This document shows positions 1 through 7,214 of a stretch of DNA of 14,285 nucleotides, one piece after another. The stretch covers positions 1-14,285 of the forward strand of contig JAFJTR010000199.1 in NCBI GenBank assembly GCA_022559985.1, in the 5' to 3' direction. The position numbers and the translations under genes were made by a program. Source of the stretch: Parastagonospora avenae f. sp. tritici 18332-5. Its lineage: Eukaryota; Ascomycota; Dothideomycetes; Pleosporales; Phaeosphaeriaceae. Numbering within the stretch: the first letter of the stretch is position 1; each line of letters begins with the position of its first letter. The notes under the pieces are model-generated. The model was not told the DNA's origin, ran no database searches, and saw only the letters and a program-made list of their open reading frames with translations.

Positions 1-1
1 A

Positions 2-31
2 CTAACCCATATTTTCTATCGAAAGGGTTAG
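2..31. other. Stem-loop in the control region
   Basis: CTAACCC (2-8) pairs perfectly with GGGTTAG (25-31). A second short stem inside, TTTC (13-16) with GAAA (21-24), closes a TATC loop; ATAT (9-12) bulges out. Such hairpins near C/T tracts are common in arthropod control regions and are often proposed as origin elements. Function is inferred. Confidence 0.7.
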
Positions 32-42
32 GATATTCATCC

Positions 43-71
43 TTCGTTCCTTCCGGGCCCCCCTACCCCCC
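43..71. other. C-rich tract with TA-interrupted poly-C motif
   Basis: In an otherwise very AT-rich molecule this stretch is mostly C and G: it contains the palindrome GGGCCC (55-60) and two runs of six C separated by TA (58-71). The same pattern, four C-TA-four C, recurs at 4959-4968. The complementary strand is G-rich and could fold as a G-quadruplex or bind a protein; neither is shown by sequence alone. Confidence 0.6.
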
Positions 72-73
72 AT

Positions 74-80
74 CTATCTA

Positions 81-138
<58 letters not shown>

Positions 139-144
139 ATATAC
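74..144. repeat. AT microsatellite; left arm of LNR inverted repeat
   Basis: CTATCTAATTAAT is followed by about 46 nt of alternating AT (85-130) and then GTATGTGTATATAC (131-144). The reverse complement of the window end (about 14233-14285) starts with the same CTATCTAATTAAT, an AT run and GTATGTATGTAT, so the two are inverted copies with different AT run lengths. AT run length is unreliable in short-read assemblies. Confidence 0.75.
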
Positions 145-145
145 A

Positions 146-198
146 ATGCCTACAAAATTTAGCCCCTTCAAAGCTAATGCCACAAAGACTAACAGCAT
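146..198 (-). tRNA. trnF: tRNA-Phe (GAA)
   Basis: The anticodon stem TAGCT/GGCTA encloses loop TTGAAGG with anticodon GAA. A three-pair D stem GTC/GGC is visible; the T arm is replaced by a loop of about 7 nt. The acceptor ATGCTGT/TAGGCAT pairs at five of seven positions. It lies directly after nd5 on the same strand, as in arthropods generally, and borders the LNR. Confidence 0.75.
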
Positions 199-201
199 AC
201 C

Positions 202-1867
202 TTATAAGAACACTCTGTAAATAGAGAAAAAATAACCTCTTGTCAACAAATAAAATAAAGTAAAAATTATCACTAACTGTGATATTTTTAACGCGTATAG
301 TCGAATCCTATAAGAAGCAAAAACAAAATTTTTTAAAGACAGCCCCTTAGCGCCAAAAAGTTCCCCCCAGGTAAACTCTCCCTTATAAGATATATTATTT
401 AACTTGTTAGAGAGATAAGAAGAAGAGATAATTGATAAGAAAAAGATTCTTATAAGAGAATTAACCAATAGATAAAACTGAGGGCTATTTTTAAAAAAAA
501 TAAAACCAAAGAAAATAATAAACAAACCTATAGAAAAGTCTAAAAAAGAAAACACTATAGGAGACAAAAAATTAAAAAAGAAAAAATTACCTAGAGCAAC
601 ACAAGGGAGATAAAGAAATAAAATAGTTAAAAAGAAATAAAAATCTTCTAAATAGCTAGTACTAGAAAAAAAAAGAAGGAGATATCATGAAACCCATATA
701 AATTAAGCGAAACCTGTAAGCCACAGTAAAACAACAACCTAAAAAGAAAACAAAAGAAGAAAAAGTAAAGGAAGAAAACAAAAGATCACCGATGATTCTA
801 TCTTTAGAATAAAACCCAAGAGAAAAAGGAAACCCTATTAAACTAAGGCAACTCATAGAAAAAATTAGTTTAGAAGAAAAAGAAAACCCAAAAGAGCCAA
901 AATCCCGAGAATCCTGGTCACCACCAATATAGTGTATAAGATTACCTGTAGATAAAAACAAAGAGCTTTTAAAAAAAGCATGAAAAACCATATGTAAAAA
1001 ACCCAAAAGCCAATAACCACAAGAAATAGAAAAAATTATAAAACCAAGTTGTCTTAAAGTAGATATAGCAACCACCTTCTTAAAATCAAGCTCGTACACT
1101 GCACAAGCCCCAGCTAATACTATAGTTAATAAAGAAATAGGGAGTAATAAATAAAAAATAGAAGAAAGTAAATAGTTAAAACGAATAAGTAAATAAACCC
1201 CAGCAGTAACCAAAGTAGAAGAGTGCACTAAAGAAGAAACAGGAGTAGGAGCAGCCATAGCTGCAGGTAGTCAAGAAGAAAAGGGCACTTGAGCACTTTT
1301 AGTAATACAACCAAAAAAGATAACCAAAGAAAAAAAGAAACAAATAGAAGACCTAAGAAAATCAATAGAAAAAAAGCCCCCATAAAAGAAAAAAATGAAA
1401 CTAAGAATAAATAAACAGTCCCCTAAACGATTAGTAAAAACAGTAATAAGACCAGAGTCTAAACTAGAACTATTATTGTAAAAAATAACTAACAGGAAAG
1501 AAACGAGGCCTAACCCGTCCCACCCAAGTATAACAACCACCCAAGAACTAGAAAAAACCAAAAAAAACATAGAAGCCACAAATAAAAAAAGTAGATAAAA
1601 AAATCGATAGTTTATAGAATTAAAAACCCTGAATTGCTCGTCTATGTAAAACTTTCTGTACAAAAAAACCACACCTGAAATAATAGAAACACCGGAAAAA
1701 AAGAATAAAGAAACATAATCTACACAAAACCTTAAAGGTATCTCACTAAGCAGACTAAAAGGGATTGTCAACTCAAAAATAAAACCATTTCTATTAAGAA
1801 AATAAACACCAAAAAAAGAACAAAGAAAAAAAGAAAAGAAAAAAAGAAAAGAAAACAACATATAAAT
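202..1867 (-). CDS. nd5: NADH dehydrogenase subunit 5, with a +1 frame break at a T9 run
   Basis: This is a core proton-pumping membrane subunit of complex I, about 554 aa if the break is corrected. The N-terminal two thirds (1867-662) carry ND5 hallmarks such as WLPAAMAAPTPVSSLVHSST and HAFFKSSLFLSTG. That frame hits TAG at 664-662, directly after nine T (minus strand; 674-666). Skipping one T opens the adjacent frame, which runs through a plausible transmembrane C terminus to TAA at 204-202. The start is ATT at 1867, abutting trnH; ATG at 1861 is an alternative. A homopolymer length error is the simplest explanation; programmed +1 frameshifting or a truncated ND5 of about 401 aa are alternatives. 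Confidence 0.9.
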
Positions 1868-1923
1868 GACTAGCAAATTCTTTAGTTCCACAAACTAATA
1901 TTTTTGACTTAAACTAACTAATC
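1868..1923 (-). tRNA. trnH: tRNA-His (GTG)
   Basis: The acceptor GATTAGT/GCTAGTC pairs at all seven positions (two G-T). The anticodon stem TTAGT/ACTAA holds loop TTGTGGA, anticodon GTG. The D stem is weak and the T arm is replaced by a short loop, giving 56 nt. It sits between nd4 and nd5, its ancestral arthropod position, and its first base defines the truncated end of nd4. Confidence 0.88.
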
Positions 1924-3220
1924 AATACAAAAAAAAAATAATAGGATAAAAAATAACAAAAATAAAGTGGGAAACTGAAACTAAAACAATTTTATAATCT
2001 AAGAAATAAAACAACCTAGAAAGAGAAGAACCATACCTTACCACCACATAACTATAAATACAGTAAACTCCAGTAAAAAAACAACTTAAAGTAATCATCA
2101 ACCACTCAAATAGACCTAAAGAACCTAAAGAACCAAAAATAATAACCTCTGAATAAAAAGATATAAAAGGGGGGGCCCTTAAATTTAAAGAACAACACAG
2201 GAACCATAAGAGACAAAATAAAGGGTTACAAACCAACACCCCCTTAAGTACTATAATTCTACGAGAGTGGTGATTCTCATAAAGATAAGTTATAAGATAA
2301 AATATCATAGGAGAAATAAAACCATGAGCAATTATTATAAGTAAGGCCCCATAAACCCCCCAAATAGAAAAACTTAAAATACCTAAGATTATAACTCTTA
2401 TGTGAACAACAGAAGAGTAAGCAATTAGTATCTTAAGGTCTATCTGACGAATACAGATTAACCTTACAAAGACAGCCCCATAAAGAGAAACATAAAAAAT
2501 ATAGGAAAACAACACTCTATAAGAAAAATTAAAACAACCCACAGAAGAAAAAAAACGAAAAATACCATAACCCCCTAATTTTAGTAGAACCCCAGCCAAA
2601 ATTATAGAACCAGCAACAGGAGCCTCCACATGAGCCTTAGGTAATCAAAGATGGAACCCAAAAAGAGGGAGCTTAACTACAAAGACTAAGATTATGAAAA
2701 CTCAAAAAAAATCATTATAGGTAAGATTATCATCATATTGAGAAAATGTTAACGAAGAAAAAGAATCTGAAATTGAAAAATTTAGATAGATCAAAAAAAC
2801 AAGAAAAGGTAGAGAAAACACTATAGTATAAAAAAACATATAAAAAGAAGCCTGTAAACGCTCCAAAGTTTTTCCCCAACCTAAAAGAAAAATAAATATT
2901 ATAACAAAAACAAACTCAAAAAAAACATAAAAAAATAAATAATTAACAGTAAAAAAACTAAAAAAAAGAAAAAATATTATAATTCAAAGCACAACAAAAT
3001 TAGGGTTAGAAAATTTCATAGAAAGAAAAGAAAATAAAAAAACCCAAAAAGTAACAAAAACCAAAAGAAGAGAAAAATAATCCCTATATATAAAACCATC
3101 CGTAAAACCCCCATAAAAATTAAAAATAAAAAAAACCATAAATAAGAAAACTCAATTAAAAAAGAAAAAATCAAGAAAAACATAAAAAACAGATAATAAA
3201 CAAAAGACCCTTATTATCAT
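1924..3220 (-). CDS. nd4: NADH dehydrogenase subunit 4
   Basis: Complex I antiporter-like membrane subunit, 432 codons plus a T. The conserved core LPKAHVEAPVAGSMILAG with the following KLGGYG (about residues 193-218) is diagnostic for ND4 and lies around 2590-2645. The protein is hydrophobic throughout and rich in Phe because the coding strand is T-rich. The start is ATG at 3220, 8 nt after nd4L; ATA at 3226 is also possible. The frame meets TGA, which is Trp here, at 1924-1922; the transcript probably ends with the single T at 1924, completed to TAA by polyadenylation, because trnH begins at 1923. Confidence 0.93.
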
Positions 3221-3228
3221 TTTTATTG

Positions 3229-3480
3229 TTAAAAAGAAAAGAAATAGTTACCCCCCTTTCTACGAACCACATCCACCAAAATAGAAATACCATAAGCACC
3301 CACACTTACAACTACCACTAAATACATAAGAATAGAAAACCAAGAAAAAAAGTTAAAAAATATAATATTAATCAATAAGATAACTAAAACTTCAAAAAAA
3401 AGTAAAATAAACAAAGAGTGTAAAGACCTAGAAAAAAAAATATAAAATGAAGAAACAAAAAGAAAAAGAGACATTATCAT
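3229..3480 (-). CDS. nd4L: NADH dehydrogenase subunit 4L
   Basis: Small complex I membrane subunit of 83 aa with three hydrophobic segments, a little shorter than the usual 90-100 aa. The motif LFFEVLVILL (about residues 27-36) holds the conserved glutamate of transmembrane helix 2. The start is ATG at 3480 and the stop is TAA at 3231-3229. It precedes nd4 on the same strand, the near-universal nd4L-nd4 pair, probably expressed as one bicistronic mRNA. It faces trnT head to head across a 10 nt spacer. Confidence 0.92.
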   Translation of the reverse strand: MIMSLFLFVSSFYIFFSRSLHSLFILLFFEVLVILLINIIFFNFFSWFSILMYLVVVVSVGAYGISILVDVVRRKGGNYFFSF

Positions 3481-3490
3481 TTATAGAAAA

Positions 3491-3543
3491 TCCTTTTAAG
3501 TTCAAAGAACATTGATCTTGTAAATCAAAAGAAATAATAAGGA
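3491..3543 (+). tRNA. trnT: tRNA-Thr (TGT)
   Basis: The anticodon stem TTGAT/ATCAA holds loop CTTGTAA, anticodon TGT. The D stem is GTTC/GAAC and the acceptor TCCTTTT/ATAAGGA pairs at six of seven positions. The T arm is replaced by an 8 nt loop. It lies head to head with nd4L and is followed at once by nd6. Confidence 0.88.
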
Positions 3544-3978
3544 ATAATAACTACTATAGTATGCTCCTTTATCTTATTAACTAATCTTACGCCACTTAAC
3601 CTAGCCTTAACATTAACTACCACATCAATAGTAGTTAGTATGTTAGCCTACTCGCTATCATTATCAGTATTCCCTTCAGCAATAATTTTAATCTCATTCT
3701 CATCAGGGACCATAGTGGTGTTTTGCTATTGCGCTATGATAGCTAATTATATCCAAAAATCTTCAAAAAGAGTAATATTTACAGTAACAATGGCCGTATT
3801 ACTACCACTAGTAATAACAACAAGAAAAGAAATTATGGTAAGAGATAGAATAAACTTAACTAAAAACTTATCCTCCTCAACAATAATTACTACCGCGATA
3901 CTAATCGTAATCCTAAGAATAATATGTATTAACAAGAGAATGTATAAAAAAGAAAAACCACTAAAAATGTCTTACTAA
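3544..3978 (+). CDS. nd6: NADH dehydrogenase subunit 6
   Basis: Hydrophobic complex I subunit of 144 aa, poorly conserved as usual for ND6. The start is ATA at 3544, directly after trnT; the stop is TAA at 3976-3978. Identification rests on the length, several hydrophobic segments, a Ser/Gly-rich stretch followed by a conserved-looking MVVFCYCAMMANY segment (about residues 63-75), position between trnT and nd1, and the fact that every other protein gene is accounted for. Codons are A-rich (ATA, AAA, AGA), typical of genes on this strand. Confidence 0.85.
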   Translation: MITTIVCSFILLTNLTPLNLALTLTTTSIVVSMLAYSLSLSVFPSAIILISFSSGTIVVFCYCAMIANYIQKSSKRVIFTVTMAVLLPLVITTRKEIMVRDRINLTKNLSSSTIITTAILIVILRIICINKRMYKKEKPLKMSY

Positions 3979-3988
3979 AAGGTTTTAA

Positions 3989-4915
3989 GTGTATGCCAAA
4001 AATCTTAAAAATACCTCCATCTATACCTTAGATTTCGTCATCTCAACCGTTGGAATATTACTAAGAGTAGCTTTCTTTACACTTATAGAACGTAAAATTA
4101 TAGGATTAATACACTATCGTGTAGGGCCTAATAAAGTAGTAGAATGGGGGGTGTCACAACCCATTGCCGATGCCTTAAAATTACTAACTAAAGAGTACCA
4201 AAAATTCACTATATCCCGCCTAATAATATATTACCTGGGCCCCCTAATCTCTTTACTTTTAGCTTTATTATATTGAGGCTTCTACGAGTATTCCTACTCA
4301 TACATCACAGGAAGTATAAAAATTATAGTGATCTTCTCTATTATAAGTCTATCAGCCTATGGGTTTCTATTAACTAGGTGAGGCTCAAACTCTAAATATG
4401 CTTTACTAGGAGGGTACCGAACGGTAGCTCAAATTATTTCTTATGAGGTGTGTTTAATATTTTTAGTTTTAATCATATTTTACATCACAAAATGTTACAG
4501 AGTAGAAAACATCGCTCTTTCACAAAGAGGTGTGTGATTTATACTGTATTCCCTGCCACTATTTATCACATGAGTAATAATATGTATAGCAGAAAGAAGT
4601 CGTACACCTTTTGACCACGCCGAAAGGGAAAGAGAGCTAGTATCAGGGTACAATGTAGAATACGGAGGTGGATTTTTTGTATTAGCGTTCGTGAGAGAAT
4701 ACGGCATAATCATCTTCCTAAGGTTTATCACATCTGTTCTATTCCTAGGTATAAACAATATAATACTAAAGACATTTTTAATCTGTATCGTGTATGTGTG
4801 AGTACGATGTGCTTTCCCACGAGTACGTTATGATAAACTAATAATAATATGTTGAAAAAAACTTCTACCCTATAGATTAGCTATGGTAGCCTTATCCTCC
4901 TGTTATCTTTCATAG
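3989..4915 (+). CDS. nd1: NADH dehydrogenase subunit 1
   Basis: Complex I membrane subunit lining the quinone channel, 308 aa if GTG at 3989 is the start. Clear hallmarks: VAFFTLIERKIIGLIHYRVG (around 4069-4128), SKYALLGGYRTVAQIISYEV (4396-4455), SRTPFDHAESESELVSGYN (4589-4645) and VRCAFPRVRYDKLM near the C terminus. The start is uncertain: no tRNA marks the 5' end, and ATC at 4019 would remove ten rather hydrophilic residues. The stop is TAG at 4913-4915, whose last two bases also begin a hairpin. TGA as Trp and AGA as Ser are both needed to match the family. Confidence 0.93.
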
Positions 4916-4952
4916 GATTTAGAAGTTTAAGAATATAAACTAACCAAATCCT
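4914..4952. terminator. Two-tier hairpin at the convergent nd1/trnW junction
   Basis: AGGATTT (4914-4920) pairs perfectly with AAATCCT (4946-4952). Inside, AGTTTA and TAAACT form a second six-pair stem with a six-base loop. The gene nd1 (plus) ends at the base of this structure, and trnW/rrnL (minus) end just beyond it, so two transcripts converge here. A role in termination or 3' end formation is an inference; no tRNA anticodon arm with a seven-base loop fits. Confidence 0.55.
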
Positions 4953-4958
4953 TTCTAA

Positions 4959-4968
4959 CCCCTACCCC
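4959..4968. other. Poly-C motif shared with the control region
   Basis: Four C-TA-four C, a shorter version of the motif at 58-71. It stands between the 4914-4952 hairpin and trnW, in the only sizeable spacer outside the LNR. Confidence 0.5.
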
Positions 4969-4969
4969 A

Positions 4970-5024
4970 AAAGCGGTAAATTTTATGTTTTGAAGACATA
5001 TAGTTTATATTAACTTAGCGCCTT
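4970..5024 (-). tRNA. trnW: tRNA-Trp (TCA)
   Basis: On the minus strand the acceptor AAGGCGC/CCGCTTT pairs at six of seven positions, with linker TA, D stem AGTT/AACT, anticodon stem TATGT/ACATA and loop CTTCAAA (anticodon TCA), plus a 7 nt loop in place of the T arm; 55 nt in all. The D-arm and anticodon-loop sequence resembles arthropod trnW. The same anticodon arm read on the plus strand gives TGA (Ser), with a D-armless fold at 4973-5021; I prefer Trp because the canonical two-base linker and D arm are present. Confidence 0.75.
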
Positions 5025-6053
5025 AGAAAGAAAAGAAATAAAGGTAAATTACCCAATAAAAGGTCCTTTCGTACTGAAATATAAATAATTATAACCCTAG
5101 ATAAAATCCAGTCTGGCTCACACCGACTTTAACTCAGATCATGTAGGTATTCAATAGACGAACAGTCTAACTTTAAAAAGCTTCTACACCCCAAAGTAAA
5201 CCTAATCCAACATCGAGGTCCCAAACAGTTTTAGTAATAAGAACTAACAAAAACCATTAAGCTGTTATCCCTAGAGTATTTTAGCTAACTTTCTTTAAAA
5301 AAAGTTCATAAATAAATAAATTTTTTAATATTTATAAAATTAAATATTTCCCCAACCAAATAATTTAAATTATAAAAATTCTAGGGTCTTTTTGTCTTAG
5401 GGCGGAGATTGTTATTTTCAACAAAAATATAATTTCAGAAAAAATTATAATAACTTTTAAAAAGCTCCTTTCATACAAGTTACCAATCAAATAACTAATG
5501 ATCTCGCTACCTTAGTGTGGAAACCACAGCCATTTACAAAAAGCATGGGGCAGAAGTAACTAGAAATAATCCAGCTAAGATTTTAATAAACAAGTTTAAA
5601 AGTAAAAAGTAAAATACATAATTTTTAAAAAACAAATAAAAACAAAATAATAAAAATAAAGAAAACCTACTAATACACTAATTAAAGTAAAATTTATCAA
5701 TAAATTATAAAAGTAAGCTAAAAATAAAAAAAAGTTATTACACAAAAGTTTACTATTAAAACAAAAGTAACTAAACAATAAAAGCCAAAGGTATGGGGGT
5801 TACCCCCAAAAATATAGAACAAACTAGATACCATGAGGAACGTACACGTATCACCACATTAAAAAAGTTTTACTTAATATTAAAATAAAAACAATTTTAA
5901 AAATCTCCCCGTTTCTAAAAAGATTAAACAAAAGCATTTCTAGAAGACCTTATACAAAAGGTAAAAACCTAATAAAAACAAATCATCACAGAAAGAAAAA
6001 AAAAATAAACTATAAAAGATTATAAGTATAAAAACAAAAGTTTAAAAAAAAAA
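5025..6053 (-). rRNA. rrnL: Large subunit (16S) ribosomal RNA
   Basis: The reverse complement contains the sarcin-ricin loop AGTACGAAAGGACC (about 5064-5077) near the 3' end. Upstream of it is the peptidyl-transferase region, with GTTCGTC and ACATGATCTGAGTT (around 5130-5170). At roughly 1030 nt it is short compared with insects (about 1300), as in mites. The ends are set by the flanking trnW and trnV, so they are approximate. It pairs with 12S rRNA and nuclear-encoded proteins in the mitoribosome. Confidence 0.93.
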
Positions 6054-6096
6054 GAGTTAAGAAAAAAAATTATTGTAAGTAATTTTATAAAAACTC
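6054..6096 (-). tRNA. trnV: tRNA-Val (TAC), highly truncated
   Basis: The anticodon stem AATTA/TAATT is perfect and its loop CTTACAA gives anticodon TAC. The acceptor GAGTTTT/TTAACTC pairs at five of seven positions. Only about 5 nt separate acceptor and anticodon stems on the 5' side and about 7 nt on the 3' side, so neither a D nor a T arm can form; 43 nt. Position between rrnS and rrnL is the ancestral one, which supports the call over tRNA-Tyr (GTA) on the other strand. Confidence 0.7.
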
Positions 6097-6753
6097 TAAA
6101 CAAGAAACACCTTCCAGTATTTCTACTTTGTTACGACTTATCTATCAAAAGAGTGACGGGCGATATGTACTTTCACCAAAAATCCACATCAATAAGAAAT
6201 TGAATTTCTTATTTACTATCAAATCCAATTTCAAATAAAATTAATTTTATACAAAAAAGTAGCTCATTAAAACCACTTTATAATTTACACATTGACCTGA
6301 ATTAAAACACTAACGTAAAAAGCAATAACCTGTATGCTAAAACTTAACAGCCGTACATAAAAACAAAAGTGGTGAAATTAAAGGGGGGTTATCAAATTAA
6401 ATTAACAAGCTCCTCTGCTAGAGTAGTGAACCGCCAGAAGAATTAAGTTTAGAAAAAATAATTTACTACTTTAAAGCAACCTTTAAATAATAGGGTATCT
6501 AATCCTAGTTTTTAATTAAATTACTAATCTTCTAAAAAACAAAAACTATTTAAAATTTCACCTAAAAATAAAGAGATTAATAAAAATTATTAGAAATAAC
6601 AAAATTTAATAAATAGAGTATGACCGCGACTGCTGGCACAAACTTTGTCTTTAAGTCCTATAACATATTTTTTATAAATTAAACTATTAGAAAATTAAAA
6701 ATAACCCCTATAAAATAATATTTTAAATAAAAAATAAACTTTCATCGAATAGG
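6097..6753 (-). rRNA. rrnS: Small subunit (12S) ribosomal RNA
   Basis: The reverse complement shows the 530-loop GTGCCAGCAGTCGCGGTCAT (about 6621-6640) and the decoding-site/3' region with CGCCCGTCACTC and AAGTCGTAAC (about 6130-6165). Length is about 657 nt, bounded by trnN and trnV; both ends are estimates. Together with trnV and rrnL it keeps the ancestral arthropod rrnS-V-rrnL order, but on the same strand as cox1 instead of the opposite one. Confidence 0.93.
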
Positions 6754-6807
6754 CCAAAATCAAGACTTCTCATTAACAAAGAGATATTTAAATAAAACTT
6801 TATTTGG
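6754..6807 (-). tRNA. trnN: tRNA-Asn (GTT)
   Basis: Loop TTGTTAA (anticodon GTT) sits on stem TCTCT/TGAGA, whose closing pair is a T-T mismatch. The acceptor CCAAATA/ATTTTGG pairs at five of seven positions; a D stem TTTA/TAAA is possible and the T arm is absent. At 54 nt it fits exactly between trnK and rrnS. It is one of the weaker structural calls, but no other Asn candidate exists. Confidence 0.65.
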
Positions 6808-6810
6808 TTT

Positions 6811-6872
6811 ATAACCTGCCAAAAGCATAGTATGTTTAAAAGACATAAAGATTGTGTATATCTTAAGGCTAT
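6811..6872 (-). tRNA. trnK: tRNA-Lys (TTT)
   Basis: The anticodon stem TATGT/ACATA is perfect and loop CTTTTAA gives TTT. The D stem is AGAT/ATCT with linker TA. The acceptor ATAGCCT/AGGTTAT pairs at all seven positions with one G-T. The 13 nt after the anticodon stem could form a minimal T arm (GCT/GGC). At 62 nt it is the longest tRNA here. It has left its usual arthropod place between cox2 and trnD. Confidence 0.82.
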
Positions 6873-6877
6873 TAGCC

Positions 6878-6924
6878 AGGTAACATAAAAACAAGAGTTT
6901 ACAGCTCCTATATAAAATTTACCT
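6878..6924 (-). tRNA. trnY: tRNA-Tyr (GTA), both side arms missing
   Basis: The anticodon stem AGGAG/CTCTT holds loop CTGTAAA (anticodon GTA). The acceptor AGGTAAA/GTTACCT pairs at six of seven positions. Both side arms are replaced by 8 nt single strands, giving 47 nt. The opposite-strand reading would be Val (TAC), but Val is already placed between the rRNA genes. Confidence 0.72.
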
Positions 6925-6932
6925 TATTTCAA

Positions 6933-6980
6933 GGGTAAATTCTACAACTCCCAAAGCCGTAATCTTATATAGAATAACCC
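6933..6980 (-). tRNA. trnP: tRNA-Pro (TGG)
   Basis: The anticodon stem ACGGC/GTTGT has five pairs including G-T, and loop TTTGGGA gives TGG. A D stem TCT/AGA is visible. The acceptor GGGTTAT/TTTACCC pairs at five of seven positions with T-T mismatches, and only about 4 nt stand in for the T arm. An alternative 65 nt fold (6908-6972) has a perfect acceptor but would overlap trnY by 17 nt. Confidence 0.7.
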
Positions 6981-6988
6981 TAGATAAC

Positions 6989-7039
6989 ATCTCTAAAGTT
7001 TAAAATACATTAGATTGCAAATCTAAAAATAAAAGAGAT
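6989..7039 (+). tRNA. trnC: tRNA-Cys (GCA)
   Basis: The anticodon stem TTAGA/TCTAA is perfect and loop TTGCAAA gives GCA. The acceptor ATCTCTA/AAGAGAT pairs at six of seven positions. Fourteen nt on the 5' side (a weak D arm) and about 7 nt on the 3' side fit the T-armless pattern of its neighbours. Read on the minus strand the loop would give TGC (Ala), with worse spacing. It lies within a cluster of minus-strand tRNAs. Confidence 0.75.
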
Positions 7040-7043
7040 AAAA

Positions 7044-7097
7044 GATTCTAGGGGAAGACCCCAATCAAAACTTTCAAAGTTAAGAATAATTAGAAAC
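7044..7097 (-). tRNA. trnS2: tRNA-Ser2 (TGA, UCN codons), D-armless
   Basis: On the minus strand a T arm GGGG-TCTT-CCCC lies directly next to the 3' acceptor strand, as in a canonical tRNA, and the D arm is missing, the usual form of truncated serine tRNAs. Loop TTTGAAA gives TGA; its stem has only three firm pairs (AAC/GTT). The acceptor GTTTCTA/TAGAATC pairs at six of seven positions. It overlaps trnM by about one base. The plus-strand reading (TCA, Trp) would leave no linker before the D stem. Confidence 0.68.
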
Positions 7098-7151
7098 GAC
7101 AATAAAAATCTAGAGATTATGAGCCCCTAAGCTTTAAGCTTTAAATTATCG
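7097..7151 (-). tRNA. trnM: tRNA-Met (CAT)
   Basis: Stem AGGGG/TCTCT (with G-T pairs) holds loop CTCATAA, anticodon CAT. The acceptor CGATAAT/ATTGTCG pairs at all seven positions (one T-G) and the D arm AAGCT/AGCTT is strong. The T arm is replaced by an 8 nt loop; 55 nt. It serves both initiation and ATR codons, as it is the only Met tRNA. Confidence 0.85.
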
Positions 7152-7163
7152 CAAGAATAAATC

Positions 7164-7211
7164 GTATAGCCATTAAAAAACCAGGTCGAAACTAGTCACT
7201 GAAAGCTACCC
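7164..7211 (-). tRNA. trnR: tRNA-Arg (TCG), both side arms missing
   Basis: The anticodon stem ACTAG/CTGGT has five pairs and loop TTTCGAC gives TCG. The best acceptor is GGGTAGC/GCTATAC (six of seven positions), leaving 8 nt on the 5' side and 9 nt on the 3' side and no side arms; 48 nt. It follows nd3 as in the arthropod ground pattern. About 12 nt (7152-7163) separate it from trnM. Confidence 0.68.
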
Positions 7212-7214
7212 TGA

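Larger units (their letters stand above)
1..145. promoter_or_regulatory. Large non-coding region (control region), left part
   Basis: No gene fits between the window start and the 3' end of trnF. The stretch holds a stem-loop (2-31), a GC/C-rich block (43-71), then a near-pure AT microsatellite (about 85-130) entered through a CTATCTAATTAAT motif (74-86). Together with 14059-14285 it would form one region of about 372 nt between trnS1 and trnF if the window closes as a circle. In animal mtDNA the single large non-coding region normally holds the replication origin and promoters; that role here is inferred from position and structure. Confidence 0.8.

Noticed and set aside
4495..4758. Open reading frame of 87 aa on the minus strand
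   Set aside because: It lies antisense inside the strongly conserved part of nd1 and its protein resembles no mitochondrial gene; a shadow.
4914..4952. A 39 nt armless tRNA between nd1 and trnW
   Set aside because: The inner stem encloses a loop of six or eight bases without U33 and a sensible anticodon, and all 22 tRNAs are already assigned.
4973..5021. tRNA-Ser (TGA) on the plus strand
   Set aside because: A D-armless fold exists, but the minus-strand tRNA-Trp has a proper D arm, linker and a longer acceptor, and 7044-7097 offers a better Ser2.
5596..5778. 60 aa Phe-rich frame on the minus strand
   Set aside because: Falls inside rrnL and reflects only its AT-richness.
6908..6972. 65 nt tRNA-Pro with a perfect acceptor and an 8 bp T-like hairpin
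   Set aside because: It overlaps trnY by 17 nt and is far longer than the other tRNAs; the 48 nt version at 6933-6980 avoids this.
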